Origin: Flavobacteriaceae bacterium HL-DH10
GTDB taxonomy: Bacteria > Bacteroidota > Bacteroidia > Flavobacteriales > Flavobacteriaceae
Direction: 5' to 3'
Length of the DNA stretch: 64,000 bases
Assembly (NCBI GenBank): GCA_031826515.1
Contig: CP134536.1
Location: 880,001 to 944,000, forward strand
A program made the translations under genes and the position numbers. This document shows positions 1-8,276 of this stretch, piece after piece; position 1 is the stretch's first letter; each line of letters starts with the position of its first letter. Below the pieces are notes generated by a model, which was not told where the DNA came from, searched no databases, and was given only the letters and a program-made list of their open reading frames with translations.

Positions 1-571
1 AGGCGAACAGCATTATGATATTATTTCGGCATTTATAAAATCTATTCGTGGCAGCGATCCTAATGCTGCGGTTTATTGGTTAGCACGTATGATTGAAGGT
101 GGCGAAGATGTTAAATTTATTGCCAGACGTTTACTTATTTCAGCTAGCGAAGATATTGGAAATGCCAACCCAACGGCTTTGGTAATTGCCAACAACACAT
201 TTCAAGCCGTTTCTACAATCGGCTATCCAGAATCTAGGATTATATTAAGTCAGTGCGCTACGTATTTAGCTTGTTCTCCTAAAAGCAATGCGGCTTATGT
301 GGCTATTGGCAATGCGCAACAATTGGTGAAACAAACGGGCGATTTATCAGTGCCATTAGGCATTAGAAATGCACCAACAAAATTAATGAAAGAGCTTGGA
401 TATGGTGATGATTACAAATACGCTCACAACTACGAAGGCAACTTTGCCAATCAAGAATTTTTACCAGACGCCATTAAAAATACTACATTTTACGAACCTG
501 GAAATAATGCTCGAGAAAACGCACACCGCGAATTTTTAAAACAACGTTGGAAAGATAAATACGGTTATTAA
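1..571 (+). CDS. rarA: Replication-associated recombination protein A (AAA+ ATPase), C-terminal part
   Basis: Only the last 189 codons are present (frame from base 2); the AAA+ module lies upstream of the window. The visible part matches the C-terminal tetramerisation region of the RarA/MgsA/WHIP family: an SDPNAAVYWLARMIEGGED stretch at the start, then RRLLISASEDIGNANP, and the characteristic ending with KYAHNYEG, FLPD and a final REFLKQRWKDKYGY-type tail. RarA acts at stalled replication forks and gaps, where it interacts with SSB in E. coli. No promoter can be seen. A folded repeat element begins a few bases after the stop. Identification is firm from the C-terminal signature, although Walker motifs cannot be checked here. 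Confidence 0.93.
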   Translation, partial: GEQHYDIISAFIKSIRGSDPNAAVYWLARMIEGGEDVKFIARRLLISASEDIGNANPTALVIANNTFQAVSTIGYPESRIILSQCATYLACSPKSNAAYVAIGNAQQLVKQTGDLSVPLGIRNAPTKLMKELGYGDDYKYAHNYEGNFANQEFLPDAIKNTTFYEPGNNARENAHREFLKQRWKDKYGY

Positions 572-573
572 TT

Positions 574-705
574 TTTGGGCGTTACCTTTATCCTGAATTA
601 ATTTCAGGATAAAAGTCGGGCTTTCCGCTATATCTTTTTATATTGGATTCCTGCGAATGCAGCAATCCAACATAAAAAGGATGCCGCATCAATCCCTAAC
701 GCAAC
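574..705. repeat. Structured intergenic repeat element, three-way-junction fold
   Basis: The 159-base gap after rarA holds three nested inverted repeats. A closing stem pairs GCGTTA (579-584) with TAACGC (697-702). A first arm pairs 587-597 with 603-613 (TTTATCCTGAA / TTCAGGATAAA). A second arm pairs 634-649 with 664-679 with one mismatch and is extended by CTGC-GAAT-GCAG at 651-662. Single-stranded joints carry GTCGGGCTTTCCGC and GGATGCCGC. From memory, elements with these joint sequences and variable arms are scattered through Flavobacteriaceae intergenic regions; I could not verify that here. It could be a mobile REP-like element or a non-coding RNA. Strand of any transcript is unknown. 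Confidence 0.6.
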
Positions 706-730
706 ATCTCATTACAAAATAAGTTTTTAA

Positions 731-1606
731 TTAAAATTTAATATTCAGAACTTCTTGTTTTAAAACATCATTTTCATAATATTCTAAAATCCAATCGCTA
801 CCTTTTTTAGATAAAGTGCCATTTTTACTTATAACTAAAAAAACATCCTTCATGCTAGTTTTCTTAATTTTATAAATCACTTTTGGAGAACTATCAACTA
901 ACTGAAAACCATTTTCTATTTCTTGAGCATATAAAACAGAAGTTGATGCTTTCATATCAACTTTTTCTTTTGTATTTTTTACTTCTTTTGTCTGTACTTT
1001 TACAACAGGAGCCTTTTTCACTACCTCAACAACAGTCTCTTCAACCTCAATAACCTCAGCTTTCTTTTCTTCTTTAAGTGCTTGAATTTCTTCTTTTAAT
1101 TTTTTAATTTCTTTGGCAACTTCATTTTTGACCTCTGTATTTTCTGTTGCAACCATAACATCTTTTGCTTTTGGCTCGTATTTATAATTAACAGCTTCAA
1201 AAGACTTAAAAGCATTTCTAATCGCTTCTGTATAAGCCTTATTATATTCCTTCTCTCTACTTTCTCCTAGTTGCGATGTAAATACTACTTGGTCGTTACA
1301 CCCTTTTAGGGTTATTAATAATTTCGTTTTAAAAAGCCCAGCATCTTTTGTAACATTAGATCGTAGTGCTAAACATCTATTTCGCACTAAATCTTCTGGG
1401 TATTCATCACCTTCCATTAAAGTTTCGAACCCATATTTATTAAATAAGAATTGAGTTAATGCATTTAATTGGTATTGATTACTCTCTTTTAAAAAATCAT
1501 ATTTTGTTGGAACAATTACATATTTGTAGTCGTTTAAATTAGCTTGAGAAAATACACTTGTTACAATTAAACACGCAACAAGTAACGAGAAAAACTTAGT
1601 CTTCAT
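731..1606 (-). CDS. Secreted coiled-coil protein of unknown function
   Basis: A 291-residue protein with an N-terminal signal peptide (positive MKTK, hydrophobic core FFSLLVACLIVTSVFS, cleavage near SQA at residue 21), so it is probably periplasmic or surface-exposed. Residues about 35-135 form a small folded region with paired cysteines. Residues about 155-220 are a lysine/glutamate-rich coiled coil followed by a V/E/K-rich low-complexity linker. The C-terminus (about 225-291) is a beta-rich domain that ends in hydrophobic/charged alternation. I do not recognise the family and assign no function. It is transcribed alone, with a 105-base gap from the next gene. Confidence 0.7.
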   Translation of the reverse strand: MKTKFFSLLVACLIVTSVFSQANLNDYKYVIVPTKYDFLKESNQYQLNALTQFLFNKYGFETLMEGDEYPEDLVRNRCLALRSNVTKDAGLFKTKLLITLKGCNDQVVFTSQLGESREKEYNKAYTEAIRNAFKSFEAVNYKYEPKAKDVMVATENTEVKNEVAKEIKKLKEEIQALKEEKKAEVIEVEETVVEVVKKAPVVKVQTKEVKNTKEKVDMKASTSVLYAQEIENGFQLVDSSPKVIYKIKKTSMKDVFLVISKNGTLSKKGSDWILEYYENDVLKQEVLNIKF

Positions 1607-1711
1607 TTTTATTAAATATATTGTTAAAACTTAAATGTAAATATACGGTTTGTGTATGTTAAATTATAAAATCATCCAATTTAAACTAGATAATTAACTT
1701 TTATTTTAGAT

Positions 1712-2404
1712 TTATAAATACTTTTTCAAATCTAAAAGTGTATTAATTTGTTTCAAATTATTATCTATAGTCACATTATTAACATCAAAAAAAATAGCAT
1801 CCATTCCTATTTCTAAAGCACCTAAAATATCGGCTTCATAATTATCGCCTATCATAACGCTTTTACTAACATCAGTATTTGCTAATTCTAATGCATAATT
1901 AAATATTTTAGGGTTTGGTTTTTTAACGCCAACCATTTCTGAATTTGTAACCGTTTTAAAATAATGGTGAATATTAGATTTCGTTAATTTACCATGTTGC
2001 ACGTCTTCAAAGCCATTAGTAATAATATGAAGATTATAGGTTACATTAAGATACTCTAGGATTTCAAAAGTATGATCAAACAAATGATTATAACTTGTTA
2101 AGTGTGTTATATAATCATCTGATAATTTATAAATTAAAGACGATTCAATTTGAATATCGATTGCTAAAAAAGCATCATTCAACCTTCCAAAACGTAAAGC
2201 TTCTTTCTCTATTTTTTCTTCTCTATAAAGCTTCCAATATTGTAAATTTATAGGTTCATAATGCGATAAAAAATGGTGTAAATCAACGTCTATATTATTT
2301 ATTTCAAATATCTTATTAAATGTTAAGGCGGAGTTTTTATCAAAATCCCAAAGAGTGTGATCTAAATCGAAAAACACATCGGTAATACCATTAAGCTTCA
2401 TCAT
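1712..2404 (-). CDS. yjjG: YjjG-family HAD phosphatase (pyrimidine nucleotidase)
   Basis: A 230-residue HAD-superfamily hydrolase. Motif I is FFDLDHTLWDFD with the nucleophile Asp13 and acid/base Asp15. Motif II is the ITNG stretch near residue 130, motif III is the lysine in VGVKKPNP, and motif IV is MIGDNYEADILGA. The WDFDKN extension after motif I and the overall length fit YjjG, a noncanonical pyrimidine nucleotidase that hydrolyses dUMP/dTMP and modified pyrimidine nucleotides as house-cleaning in the cytoplasm. The gene start overlaps the end of the polysaccharide deacetylase by 14 bases, so the two are co-transcribed. Either of the two leading Met codons (2404 or 2401) could be the start. 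Confidence 0.85.
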   Translation of the reverse strand: MMKLNGITDVFFDLDHTLWDFDKNSALTFNKIFEINNIDVDLHHFLSHYEPINLQYWKLYREEKIEKEALRFGRLNDAFLAIDIQIESSLIYKLSDDYITHLTSYNHLFDHTFEILEYLNVTYNLHIITNGFEDVQHGKLTKSNIHHYFKTVTNSEMVGVKKPNPKIFNYALELANTDVSKSVMIGDNYEADILGALEIGMDAIFFDVNNVTIDNNLKQINTLLDLKKYL

Positions 2405-3695
2405 TTGCAGAATCTAAAATTATATTAAACAACTCTTTAAAACCGCTCCATCTTTGGTCATCGCTAAACGTATAATTATGAAATACAGGAACAAACTCAC
2501 CATTAACTTGTTTTACTTCATTAATAACTTCATTTAAAACTTTCTTTTTATCTAGTAACGATTTTGTTTTTAACAAGGCATAATCCATAAGATGATAAGG
2601 ACAAATTTTTAAAGGTGTTTGTATTTCATAATCTAAATCGTAAAACAAAAAAGGCGTGCACGACCCTGCCCTAAAACCAATTTCATTTACGTAACCCATA
2701 GTATAGTCTTCTCTAATTTCTAATTCTATATAGTTTCTATAAGACTCAGGTAAATTAAGCTTAGAAAACGACTGTCTGCAAGCTTTTAGCGGATTGTTAA
2801 TAATCTCTTCTATCCTAATTTTTTCCTTTTTCAAAATAGACGCATCATCAATAGCGAAAAACGACGTTTTTAAGCCTACTTTACTATAATCTGCTACATG
2901 CTTTATAAGTGATACAAACCCTTTTTTATTAGCATTTATCCCTTTATCATAAGTAGAATAATCGCCAATCATGAAGAAAAACAAAAACTTGAATTTTGAT
3001 TGTTTTTGCCTGTTAATTACATATTTAAAAGTATCAAATGGGTCATGCTTAAAACCAAGAATCACCATAAATCTATAATACAAACTTTTAAACCTAAAAC
3101 TAAATAAATCTTTTATAGTACCTCCCAAAGTTCTCATGATTCCTTTTAATTTATAGGTATAAGCACTAGGCACATCTATAATAGGTTTTATACGATATGA
3201 TTTTTCAGGATACTGAAATTCTGGAAATTGATTTTGTAAAGCAGCTTTAAACTTATAAGCCCAAATATCTACTACGGGTTGATGTAAAAAATTGTTTTTA
3301 TAAGCAATACTTTCTGAAGCAGTAAACCTACCATATTCATCTTTTACATGTGGTAAATATTCTTCGTAACGCGATAGTAAATAAAAGGAAGCTGAAAAAA
3401 TATCAAACGGAATGGAACTCTTTTCACCTATGTAAAAAAAACATTTGGTTGTACCCCAGTCGTGTATATTAATTTCAACATCACTTAACCCCTGCTCAAA
3501 TAAAATATCATGACTTTTAACAAAAAATTCATTACCTAACTGCTGTTTTGTATAAGACATCTTTAAACTATCGTGAGCAATAAAGTCTTCAATTTTAGTT
3601 GTAAAAGACACTTGTATACCTAAAACTCTAGTACAAATATGTTTAAAAACATATTTTACGCGTGGTGTTATTTTATGTGTATAAACTAAAAGCAT
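2391..3695 (-). CDS. Polysaccharide deacetylase family protein
   Basis: A protein of 434 residues when started at the ATG at 3693-3695. An open frame continues upstream to 3728, but those 11 codons are made of a palindromic repeat (see 3698-3736), so the inner start (MLLVYTHKI) is preferred. The protein looks like the flavobacterial polysaccharide deacetylase-type family with an N-terminal DUF7033-like region; the DVPSAYTYK and FRAGSCTPFLFYDLDYE stretches fit a degenerate NodB fold, with the C-terminal HNYTFSDD as likely metal/active-site segment. No signal peptide is seen. The substrate is unknown. It overlaps the downstream yjjG by 14 bases. The family assignment rests on recall of homologues rather than complete catalytic motifs. 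Confidence 0.7.
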   Translation of the reverse strand: MLLVYTHKITPRVKYVFKHICTRVLGIQVSFTTKIEDFIAHDSLKMSYTKQQLGNEFFVKSHDILFEQGLSDVEINIHDWGTTKCFFYIGEKSSIPFDIFSASFYLLSRYEEYLPHVKDEYGRFTASESIAYKNNFLHQPVVDIWAYKFKAALQNQFPEFQYPEKSYRIKPIIDVPSAYTYKLKGIMRTLGGTIKDLFSFRFKSLYYRFMVILGFKHDPFDTFKYVINRQKQSKFKFLFFFMIGDYSTYDKGINANKKGFVSLIKHVADYSKVGLKTSFFAIDDASILKKEKIRIEEIINNPLKACRQSFSKLNLPESYRNYIELEIREDYTMGYVNEIGFRAGSCTPFLFYDLDYEIQTPLKICPYHLMDYALLKTKSLLDKKKVLNEVINEVKQVNGEFVPVFHNYTFSDDQRWSGFKELFNIILDSANDEA

Positions 3696-3697
3696 AG

Positions 3698-3736
3698 CCC
3701 CTCTCTGTCCTTTGGACATCTCTCCCAAAGGGAGAG
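3698..3736. repeat. Palindromic repeat at the 5' end of the deacetylase gene
   Basis: The stretch contains CCTTTGG-centred dyads: GTCC-TTTGGAC at 3707-3718 and CTCTCCCAAAGGGAGAG at 3720-3736, with CCCCTCTCTG before them. It sits between radC and the deacetylase and extends the deacetylase frame by 11 codons. It resembles the short GC-richer palindromes found dispersed in flavobacterial genomes, and it is clearly more GC-rich than its surroundings. Confidence 0.6.
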
Positions 3737-3752
3737 AATATCGTTAATCAAT

Positions 3753-4451
3753 TCATAATATTCCTTCATCAGCAAAACTAAAGTATGCATTTTCTGTTAT
3801 AATAAGGTGGTCTAATACTTTTATATCTAAACTTTCTGCAGCTATTTTTAATTTAGATGTAATATGCTTATCGGCTTCACTCGGTTTCAAAGCCCCTGAC
3901 GGATGATTATGCGCTAAAATTAATCCTGTAGCACCAACTTCTAACGAACTTTTAATAACCAAACGCACATCTACCAATGTACCTGTAATACCACCTTTAC
4001 TTAACTGATTTTTTTGAATTACCTTGTTCGAATTATTTAAATAGATAACCCAAAACTCTTCATGCTGCAAGTCGCCAATAACAGGTTGCATAAGTTCGAA
4101 AACCGAATTACTAGACGTTATTTTCTTTTTCTCTAAAGCCTGTTCGCCTCTTCTACGTCTTCCTAATTCTAAAGCCGCAGTAATTGTTATGGCTTTTGCT
4201 TCTCCTATACCTTTAAACTCTGTAAGTTGTTTAACAGACAACTTTCCTAATTCGTTTAAATTATTATCTACACTTGCTAAAATTCGTTTACACAATGCTA
4301 CCGCGCTTTCTTCTCTGTTACCCGATCCTATTAAAATAGCAACCAACTCTGCATCGCTTAGCGTAGCTTTACCTTTATACAATAATTTTTCACGAGGCTG
4401 ATCATCTTGGCTCCAATTCTTTATAGAAAATGATGATGGTTTTTCTTGCAT
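3753..4451 (-). CDS. radC: RadC family JAB/MPN-domain protein
   Basis: A 232-residue protein of standard RadC length. Residues about 6-100 contain the UPF0758 N-terminal helix-hairpin-helix region (PREKLL, LSDAELVAILIGSG, LTEFKGIGEAKA). Residues about 108-232 are the JAB/MPN metalloprotease-like domain with the JAMM motif LAHNHPSGALKPSEAD and an upstream glutamate in the HEEFWVIYLN strand. The family was once linked to DNA repair, but the true role is unsettled. The gene is divergent from the dienelactone hydrolase with only 49 bases between start codons, so their promoters overlap or are very short. Confidence 0.93.
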   Translation of the reverse strand: MQEKPSSFSIKNWSQDDQPREKLLYKGKATLSDAELVAILIGSGNREESAVALCKRILASVDNNLNELGKLSVKQLTEFKGIGEAKAITITAALELGRRRRGEQALEKKKITSSNSVFELMQPVIGDLQHEEFWVIYLNNSNKVIQKNQLSKGGITGTLVDVRLVIKSSLEVGATGLILAHNHPSGALKPSEADKHITSKLKIAAESLDIKVLDHLIITENAYFSFADEGIL

Positions 4452-4500
4452 TTGTTAAAGATAAATATTGTAAATTAGAGAAGCAATAAAAATTTGAATT

Positions 4501-5388
4501 ATGAAAAAACTAACTAAAGAAGATATTAACCAAGAAGTTTTTGATTTATATGATGACTATGCCCATAACAAAATTGATAGACGTCAATTTGTTGAAAAAC
4601 TTTCGCTCTATGCTGTTGGTAGTATTACGGTAGGATCCCTTTTGAGCTTTATCACTCCAAATTATGTCGATACTCTTTTGGTACAGCCAGATGATCCCAA
4701 TCTAGATTCAAACTATATTACCTATTCGTCTCCCAAAGGTGGTGGTACCATTAAAGGTCTTTTATCTAAACCAAAAGATTCAACGAATAAGTTACCAGGA
4801 ATTATTGTTGTTCATGAAAATCGTGGTCTAAACCCATATATTGAAGATGTTGGTAGACGTGCAGCTCTTGAAGGCTTTATTTCTCTGGCTCCAGATGCGT
4901 TATCGCCTTTAGGGGGTTATCCTGGGAATGATGATGAAGGTCGCACATTACAACGCCAGCGAGATAGAAATGAAATGCTTGAAGATTTCATTGCTGCTTA
5001 TAATTACTTAAGCAATCACAAAAATTGTAATGGGAAAATAGGCGTTGTAGGATTTTGTTTTGGCGGCTGGATTGCTAATATGATGGCTGTAAAGCTGCCA
5101 ACGTTAAAAGCTGCGGTTCCGTTTTATGGCGGACAACCATCAGCAGAAGATGCTGCTAAAATAAAAGCACCTCTATTGCTACAATATGCTGGATTAGACA
5201 CTCGTGTAAATGCAGGTTGGACAGACTATGAAACCGTTCTTAAAGAAAACAACATTGAGCATACCGCATATTTTTACCCAGAAGTAAATCATGGGTTTCA
5301 TAATAATACCACACCACGTTATGATGACAAAGCAGCTACATTAGCTTGGGATAGAACGGTAGCATTTTTTAAAGAAAAACTTAAATAA
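4501..5388 (+). CDS. Dienelactone hydrolase family protein, Tat-like N-terminus
   Basis: A 295-residue alpha/beta hydrolase. The nucleophile elbow GFCFGGW places the catalytic cysteine at residue 186; the aspartate is in LDTRVNAG and the histidine in EVNHGFHNN, giving the Cys-Asp-His triad of dienelactone hydrolases. Residues 1-65 precede the domain and contain DRRQFVEKL followed by a hydrophobic stretch (AVGSITVGSLLSFI), which resembles a twin-arginine signal and suggests export. The physiological substrate is unknown. The VOC protein gene follows after four bases, so they form a two-gene operon. Confidence 0.85.
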   Translation: MKKLTKEDINQEVFDLYDDYAHNKIDRRQFVEKLSLYAVGSITVGSLLSFITPNYVDTLLVQPDDPNLDSNYITYSSPKGGGTIKGLLSKPKDSTNKLPGIIVVHENRGLNPYIEDVGRRAALEGFISLAPDALSPLGGYPGNDDEGRTLQRQRDRNEMLEDFIAAYNYLSNHKNCNGKIGVVGFCFGGWIANMMAVKLPTLKAAVPFYGGQPSAEDAAKIKAPLLLQYAGLDTRVNAGWTDYETVLKENNIEHTAYFYPEVNHGFHNNTTPRYDDKAATLAWDRTVAFFKEKLK

Positions 5389-5392
5389 AACG

Positions 5393-5851
5393 ATGAAAAA
5401 AATAATTTTATTAATCATTTTCATTCCGTTTTACAGTCCTATAAGTGCACAAAACAATTCTGATTTTTCTATGAATTTTAATCATGTGGCACTTTCTGTA
5501 AAAGACCTTGATGAATCGGCTAAATTTTACATGAATACTTTAAACCTTAAAGAAATTACAAATAAAACCAAGAAAGCAAGTAGAAGATGGCTATCGTTAG
5601 GTGAGGGCAAAGAATTGCATTTAATTTCAGATTATAATGGTAATGTTATAGTAAATAAGGCTGTACATATGGCATTAACAACATCTAACTTTGACTCCTT
5701 TATAAAAAAACTTCAAGCAATGCAAATTAAGTATTATGATTGGCCAGGAAACCAAAACATAATAAGTATTCGAGCTGATGGAATAAGACAGGTGTTCTTT
5801 CAGGACCCAAATGGCTATTGGATTGAGGTTAATAGTGTGGGAGAAAACTAG
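5393..5851 (+). CDS. Secreted VOC (glyoxalase-fold) family protein
   Basis: A 152-residue protein with an N-terminal signal peptide (MKKIILLIIFIPFYSPISAQ) followed by one vicinal-oxygen-chelate domain: FNHVALSVKDLDESAKFY begins the first beta-alpha-beta-beta-beta unit, and VFFQDPNGYWIEVN ends the second, with the usual metal-ligand candidates His (NHVALSV) and Glu (YWIEVN). The family includes glyoxalase I and extradiol dioxygenases, but no specific activity can be deduced. It follows the exported dienelactone hydrolase by four bases, so the pair may act on the same extracytoplasmic substrate. Confidence 0.8.
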   Translation: MKKIILLIIFIPFYSPISAQNNSDFSMNFNHVALSVKDLDESAKFYMNTLNLKEITNKTKKASRRWLSLGEGKELHLISDYNGNVIVNKAVHMALTTSNFDSFIKKLQAMQIKYYDWPGNQNIISIRADGIRQVFFQDPNGYWIEVNSVGEN

Positions 5852-5871
5852 TATAGTATTGAAATAATAAA

Positions 5872-7227
5872 CTACTTTATAAGTCCCTTAACAGCATCAA
5901 AATCCAGTCCGCCATAATTACCCGAACTCATTAAAAGCAACGCTTTATTATCAAAATTCTGCGAGAATAAAAATGCTTTAAAATCGTCTGGGTTAGTATA
6001 AATAATTAAATCATCACGCTGAAAAGCATTCGCAATCTGCTCATGTGTGACTTCTTTAAGTTTTTTAATTTCTACCGCATTTGGCGAATAGAATACCACA
6101 GCAACATCGGCAGCATCTAAAGCTCCTTTATATTCTTTTAAAAACTCCGCATTTAAACTACTATACGTATGCAATTCTAAACACGCCACTAAAATTCTAT
6201 TTTCGTATTGCTCTTTCACAGCTTTTGTAGTAGCTTCTACTTTACTTGGTGAGTGTGCAAAATCTTTATAAACCACACTGTTTTTGCTTTCAGCTATTTT
6301 TTCTAAACGCTTGCTTGCACCTTTAAACGTGGCAATGGCTTCGTAGAAATCATCTTCATCAACACCCATGTGCTGGCAAATCCACTTGGCTCCTGCTAAA
6401 TTGTTCAAGTTATGTTTTCCAAAAACTTCAATGGGTAATACTCCTTCTGGAGTTTCTAAAAGTGTTTCGCCATTTTCAACGGTATATTCCGGGGTATGAT
6501 AAGGCAGTTTTCTAATGGTATTTTGAGACGCTTCAACAACGCGCTTAACTTCTAGATCTTCTTCATTATAATTAATACTACCACCACTTACAATGGAATC
6601 TACAAAGATGCTAAACTGCTCAACATAATTCTCGTAGGTTGGAAACACATTGATATGATCCCAAGCGATACCACTCAACAAAGCTATATTAGGTTTGTAT
6701 AAATGAAATTTTGGGCGCATATCTATAGGGGAACTTAAATACTCATCCCCTTCTAAAACCATGAAATCGTTATCTTCGGTAAGTTTTACCATCACATCAA
6801 AACCTTCTAATTGTGCGCCTACCATATAATCGACATCGCGATCATGATAATGCATCACGTGTAAAATCATAGAAGTTATAGTTGTCTTACCGTGGCTACC
6901 ACCAATAACCACTCGCGTTTTGTGTTTAGCTTGTTCGTACAAAAACTCTGGGTAACTATAAATTTTAAGCCCTAATTCTTGGGCTTTTAAAAGCTCAGGA
7001 TTATCAGCTTTTGCATGCATACCTAAAACTATAGCGTCTAAATTTTGAGTGATCTTCTCTGGATACCAACCAAAAGCTTCTGGCAACAGTCCTTTAGTAT
7101 CTAATCTAGATTTTGAAGGTTCAAAAATAGTATCATCGCTTCCTGTTACTTGGTATCCTTTATTGTGTAATGCTATGGCTAAATTATGCATGGCAGAACC
7201 TCCAATAGCTATAAAATGTACGTTCAT
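5872..7227 (-). CDS. mpl: UDP-N-acetylmuramate:L-Ala-gamma-D-Glu-meso-DAP ligase (peptidoglycan recycling)
   Basis: A 451-residue Mur-ligase-family protein. The N-terminus MNVHFIAIGGSAMHNLA is a Rossmann-like UDP-binding motif, and the ATP P-loop is GGSHGKTT at residues 109-116. The middle domain has LEGDEYLSS and DHINVFP, and the C-terminal domain has KDFAHSPSKVEAT and a SSGNYGGLDFD ending. These features and the length fit Mpl, which attaches recovered tripeptide to UDP-MurNAc in the cytoplasm, rather than MurC. It is convergent with the VOC gene and stands alone on its strand. Confidence 0.88.
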   Translation of the reverse strand: MNVHFIAIGGSAMHNLAIALHNKGYQVTGSDDTIFEPSKSRLDTKGLLPEAFGWYPEKITQNLDAIVLGMHAKADNPELLKAQELGLKIYSYPEFLYEQAKHKTRVVIGGSHGKTTITSMILHVMHYHDRDVDYMVGAQLEGFDVMVKLTEDNDFMVLEGDEYLSSPIDMRPKFHLYKPNIALLSGIAWDHINVFPTYENYVEQFSIFVDSIVSGGSINYNEEDLEVKRVVEASQNTIRKLPYHTPEYTVENGETLLETPEGVLPIEVFGKHNLNNLAGAKWICQHMGVDEDDFYEAIATFKGASKRLEKIAESKNSVVYKDFAHSPSKVEATTKAVKEQYENRILVACLELHTYSSLNAEFLKEYKGALDAADVAVVFYSPNAVEIKKLKEVTHEQIANAFQRDDLIIYTNPDDFKAFLFSQNFDNKALLLMSSGNYGGLDFDAVKGLIK

Positions 7228-7356
7228 GTGTTTGTTTTGAATTCTAAAATGTCACTTCAAATAATTCCTAAATACCCAAAATTATATCGTGAAGTAAATA
7301 TATGAATTGATTGGTTTTTGCCACTAAAGACAGCTATTAATTTTTAATATTAAATT

Positions 7357-8091
7357 TTATAACTGCTTTTTTTCTAAAGCTTGTATTTGTTCTAGCAAAT
7401 CTTTGTCTTGATGCTGTTCATAAGCTGCATAAAGATTCGAAATAGCTTTTTCATGTTGATTTTGCGAAATATAAAAACGTGTTAGCTTATCATAACAAAT
7501 TAACGATCCGCCTTCTTCAATAGCTTGCTTATAATATTTTTCGGCTAACTCAAGTTCATTATCATACTCATAAATATATCCTTTTGCCAAATAGCCATCA
7601 ACTTTTGAGAGGTTTTCTAATTCTTGTGCATAATGCAAGGATTTACTTTTACTACCTCCAAAAACTCCTGGTAATTGCATATACAATTCTACTAAAGCCC
7701 AGCGGGTTTCGAGATGGCTAGGATCTAATTGGGCTGCTTTAATAAATGAGGCTTTCACATCACCAATAAACCCTATAGCCTTAAATTTATTTTGCAATGC
7801 TTTCATACCTAAAACACCACCATATTTGTAATGATAATTAGCATTACCAGGGTTCGCTTTTACTAACTTCTCATAAGTCCCAATAGCATCGTCCCACTTT
7901 TTTTGATGACCATAAGTATCTCCTAAAAGTTCAATAGCGTTTAGACTACTTGGGTTTTCAATAAGATATTGACTAATTAAAACTTCGGCTTTTTCAAATT
8001 GTTTATTCTCAAATAATTCTTCTACGGTATCAAGACTTGTTTGACTAAAAACCAATACAGGACAAAGAAATAAGAATAATAGTTTTTTCAT
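7357..8091 (-). CDS. Secreted tetratricopeptide-repeat protein
   Basis: The start is set at the ATG at 8089-8091, giving 244 residues that begin with a clean signal peptide (MKKLLFLFLCPVLVFSQ). A longer frame begins at 8226 but would put 45 unlikely residues before the signal sequence. The mature protein is made of TPR units (LENPSSLNAIELLGDTYGH, AIGTYEKLVKANPGNANYHYKYG, and a C-terminal pair), so it is probably a periplasmic scaffold. The partner is unknown. It is divergent from the large macroglobulin-like gene with 185 bases between, where I see no strong promoter match. Confidence 0.78.
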   Translation of the reverse strand: MKKLLFLFLCPVLVFSQTSLDTVEELFENKQFEKAEVLISQYLIENPSSLNAIELLGDTYGHQKKWDDAIGTYEKLVKANPGNANYHYKYGGVLGMKALQNKFKAIGFIGDVKASFIKAAQLDPSHLETRWALVELYMQLPGVFGGSKSKSLHYAQELENLSKVDGYLAKGYIYEYDNELELAEKYYKQAIEEGGSLICYDKLTRFYISQNQHEKAISNLYAAYEQHQDKDLLEQIQALEKKQL

Positions 8092-8276
8092 AATATGGAA
8101 TCGATAGCACAAAAATAAGCTTTCATTAATAAACTTAAAAATTAACAATAATACTGTATAACAGTTGCTATCTATTTTAGATATAAAAATCCTACCTTCA
8201 CTCAACCAAACAATCACTTTACTCATTGGTGCTTTTTTGGTATAACTTTTGAAAGTAAATTAGACACAAACTTTTA

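Noticed and set aside
8092-8226. N-terminal extension of the TPR protein gene
   Set aside because: The extra 45 residues precede a complete signal peptide and show no coding character; the inner ATG is a better start.
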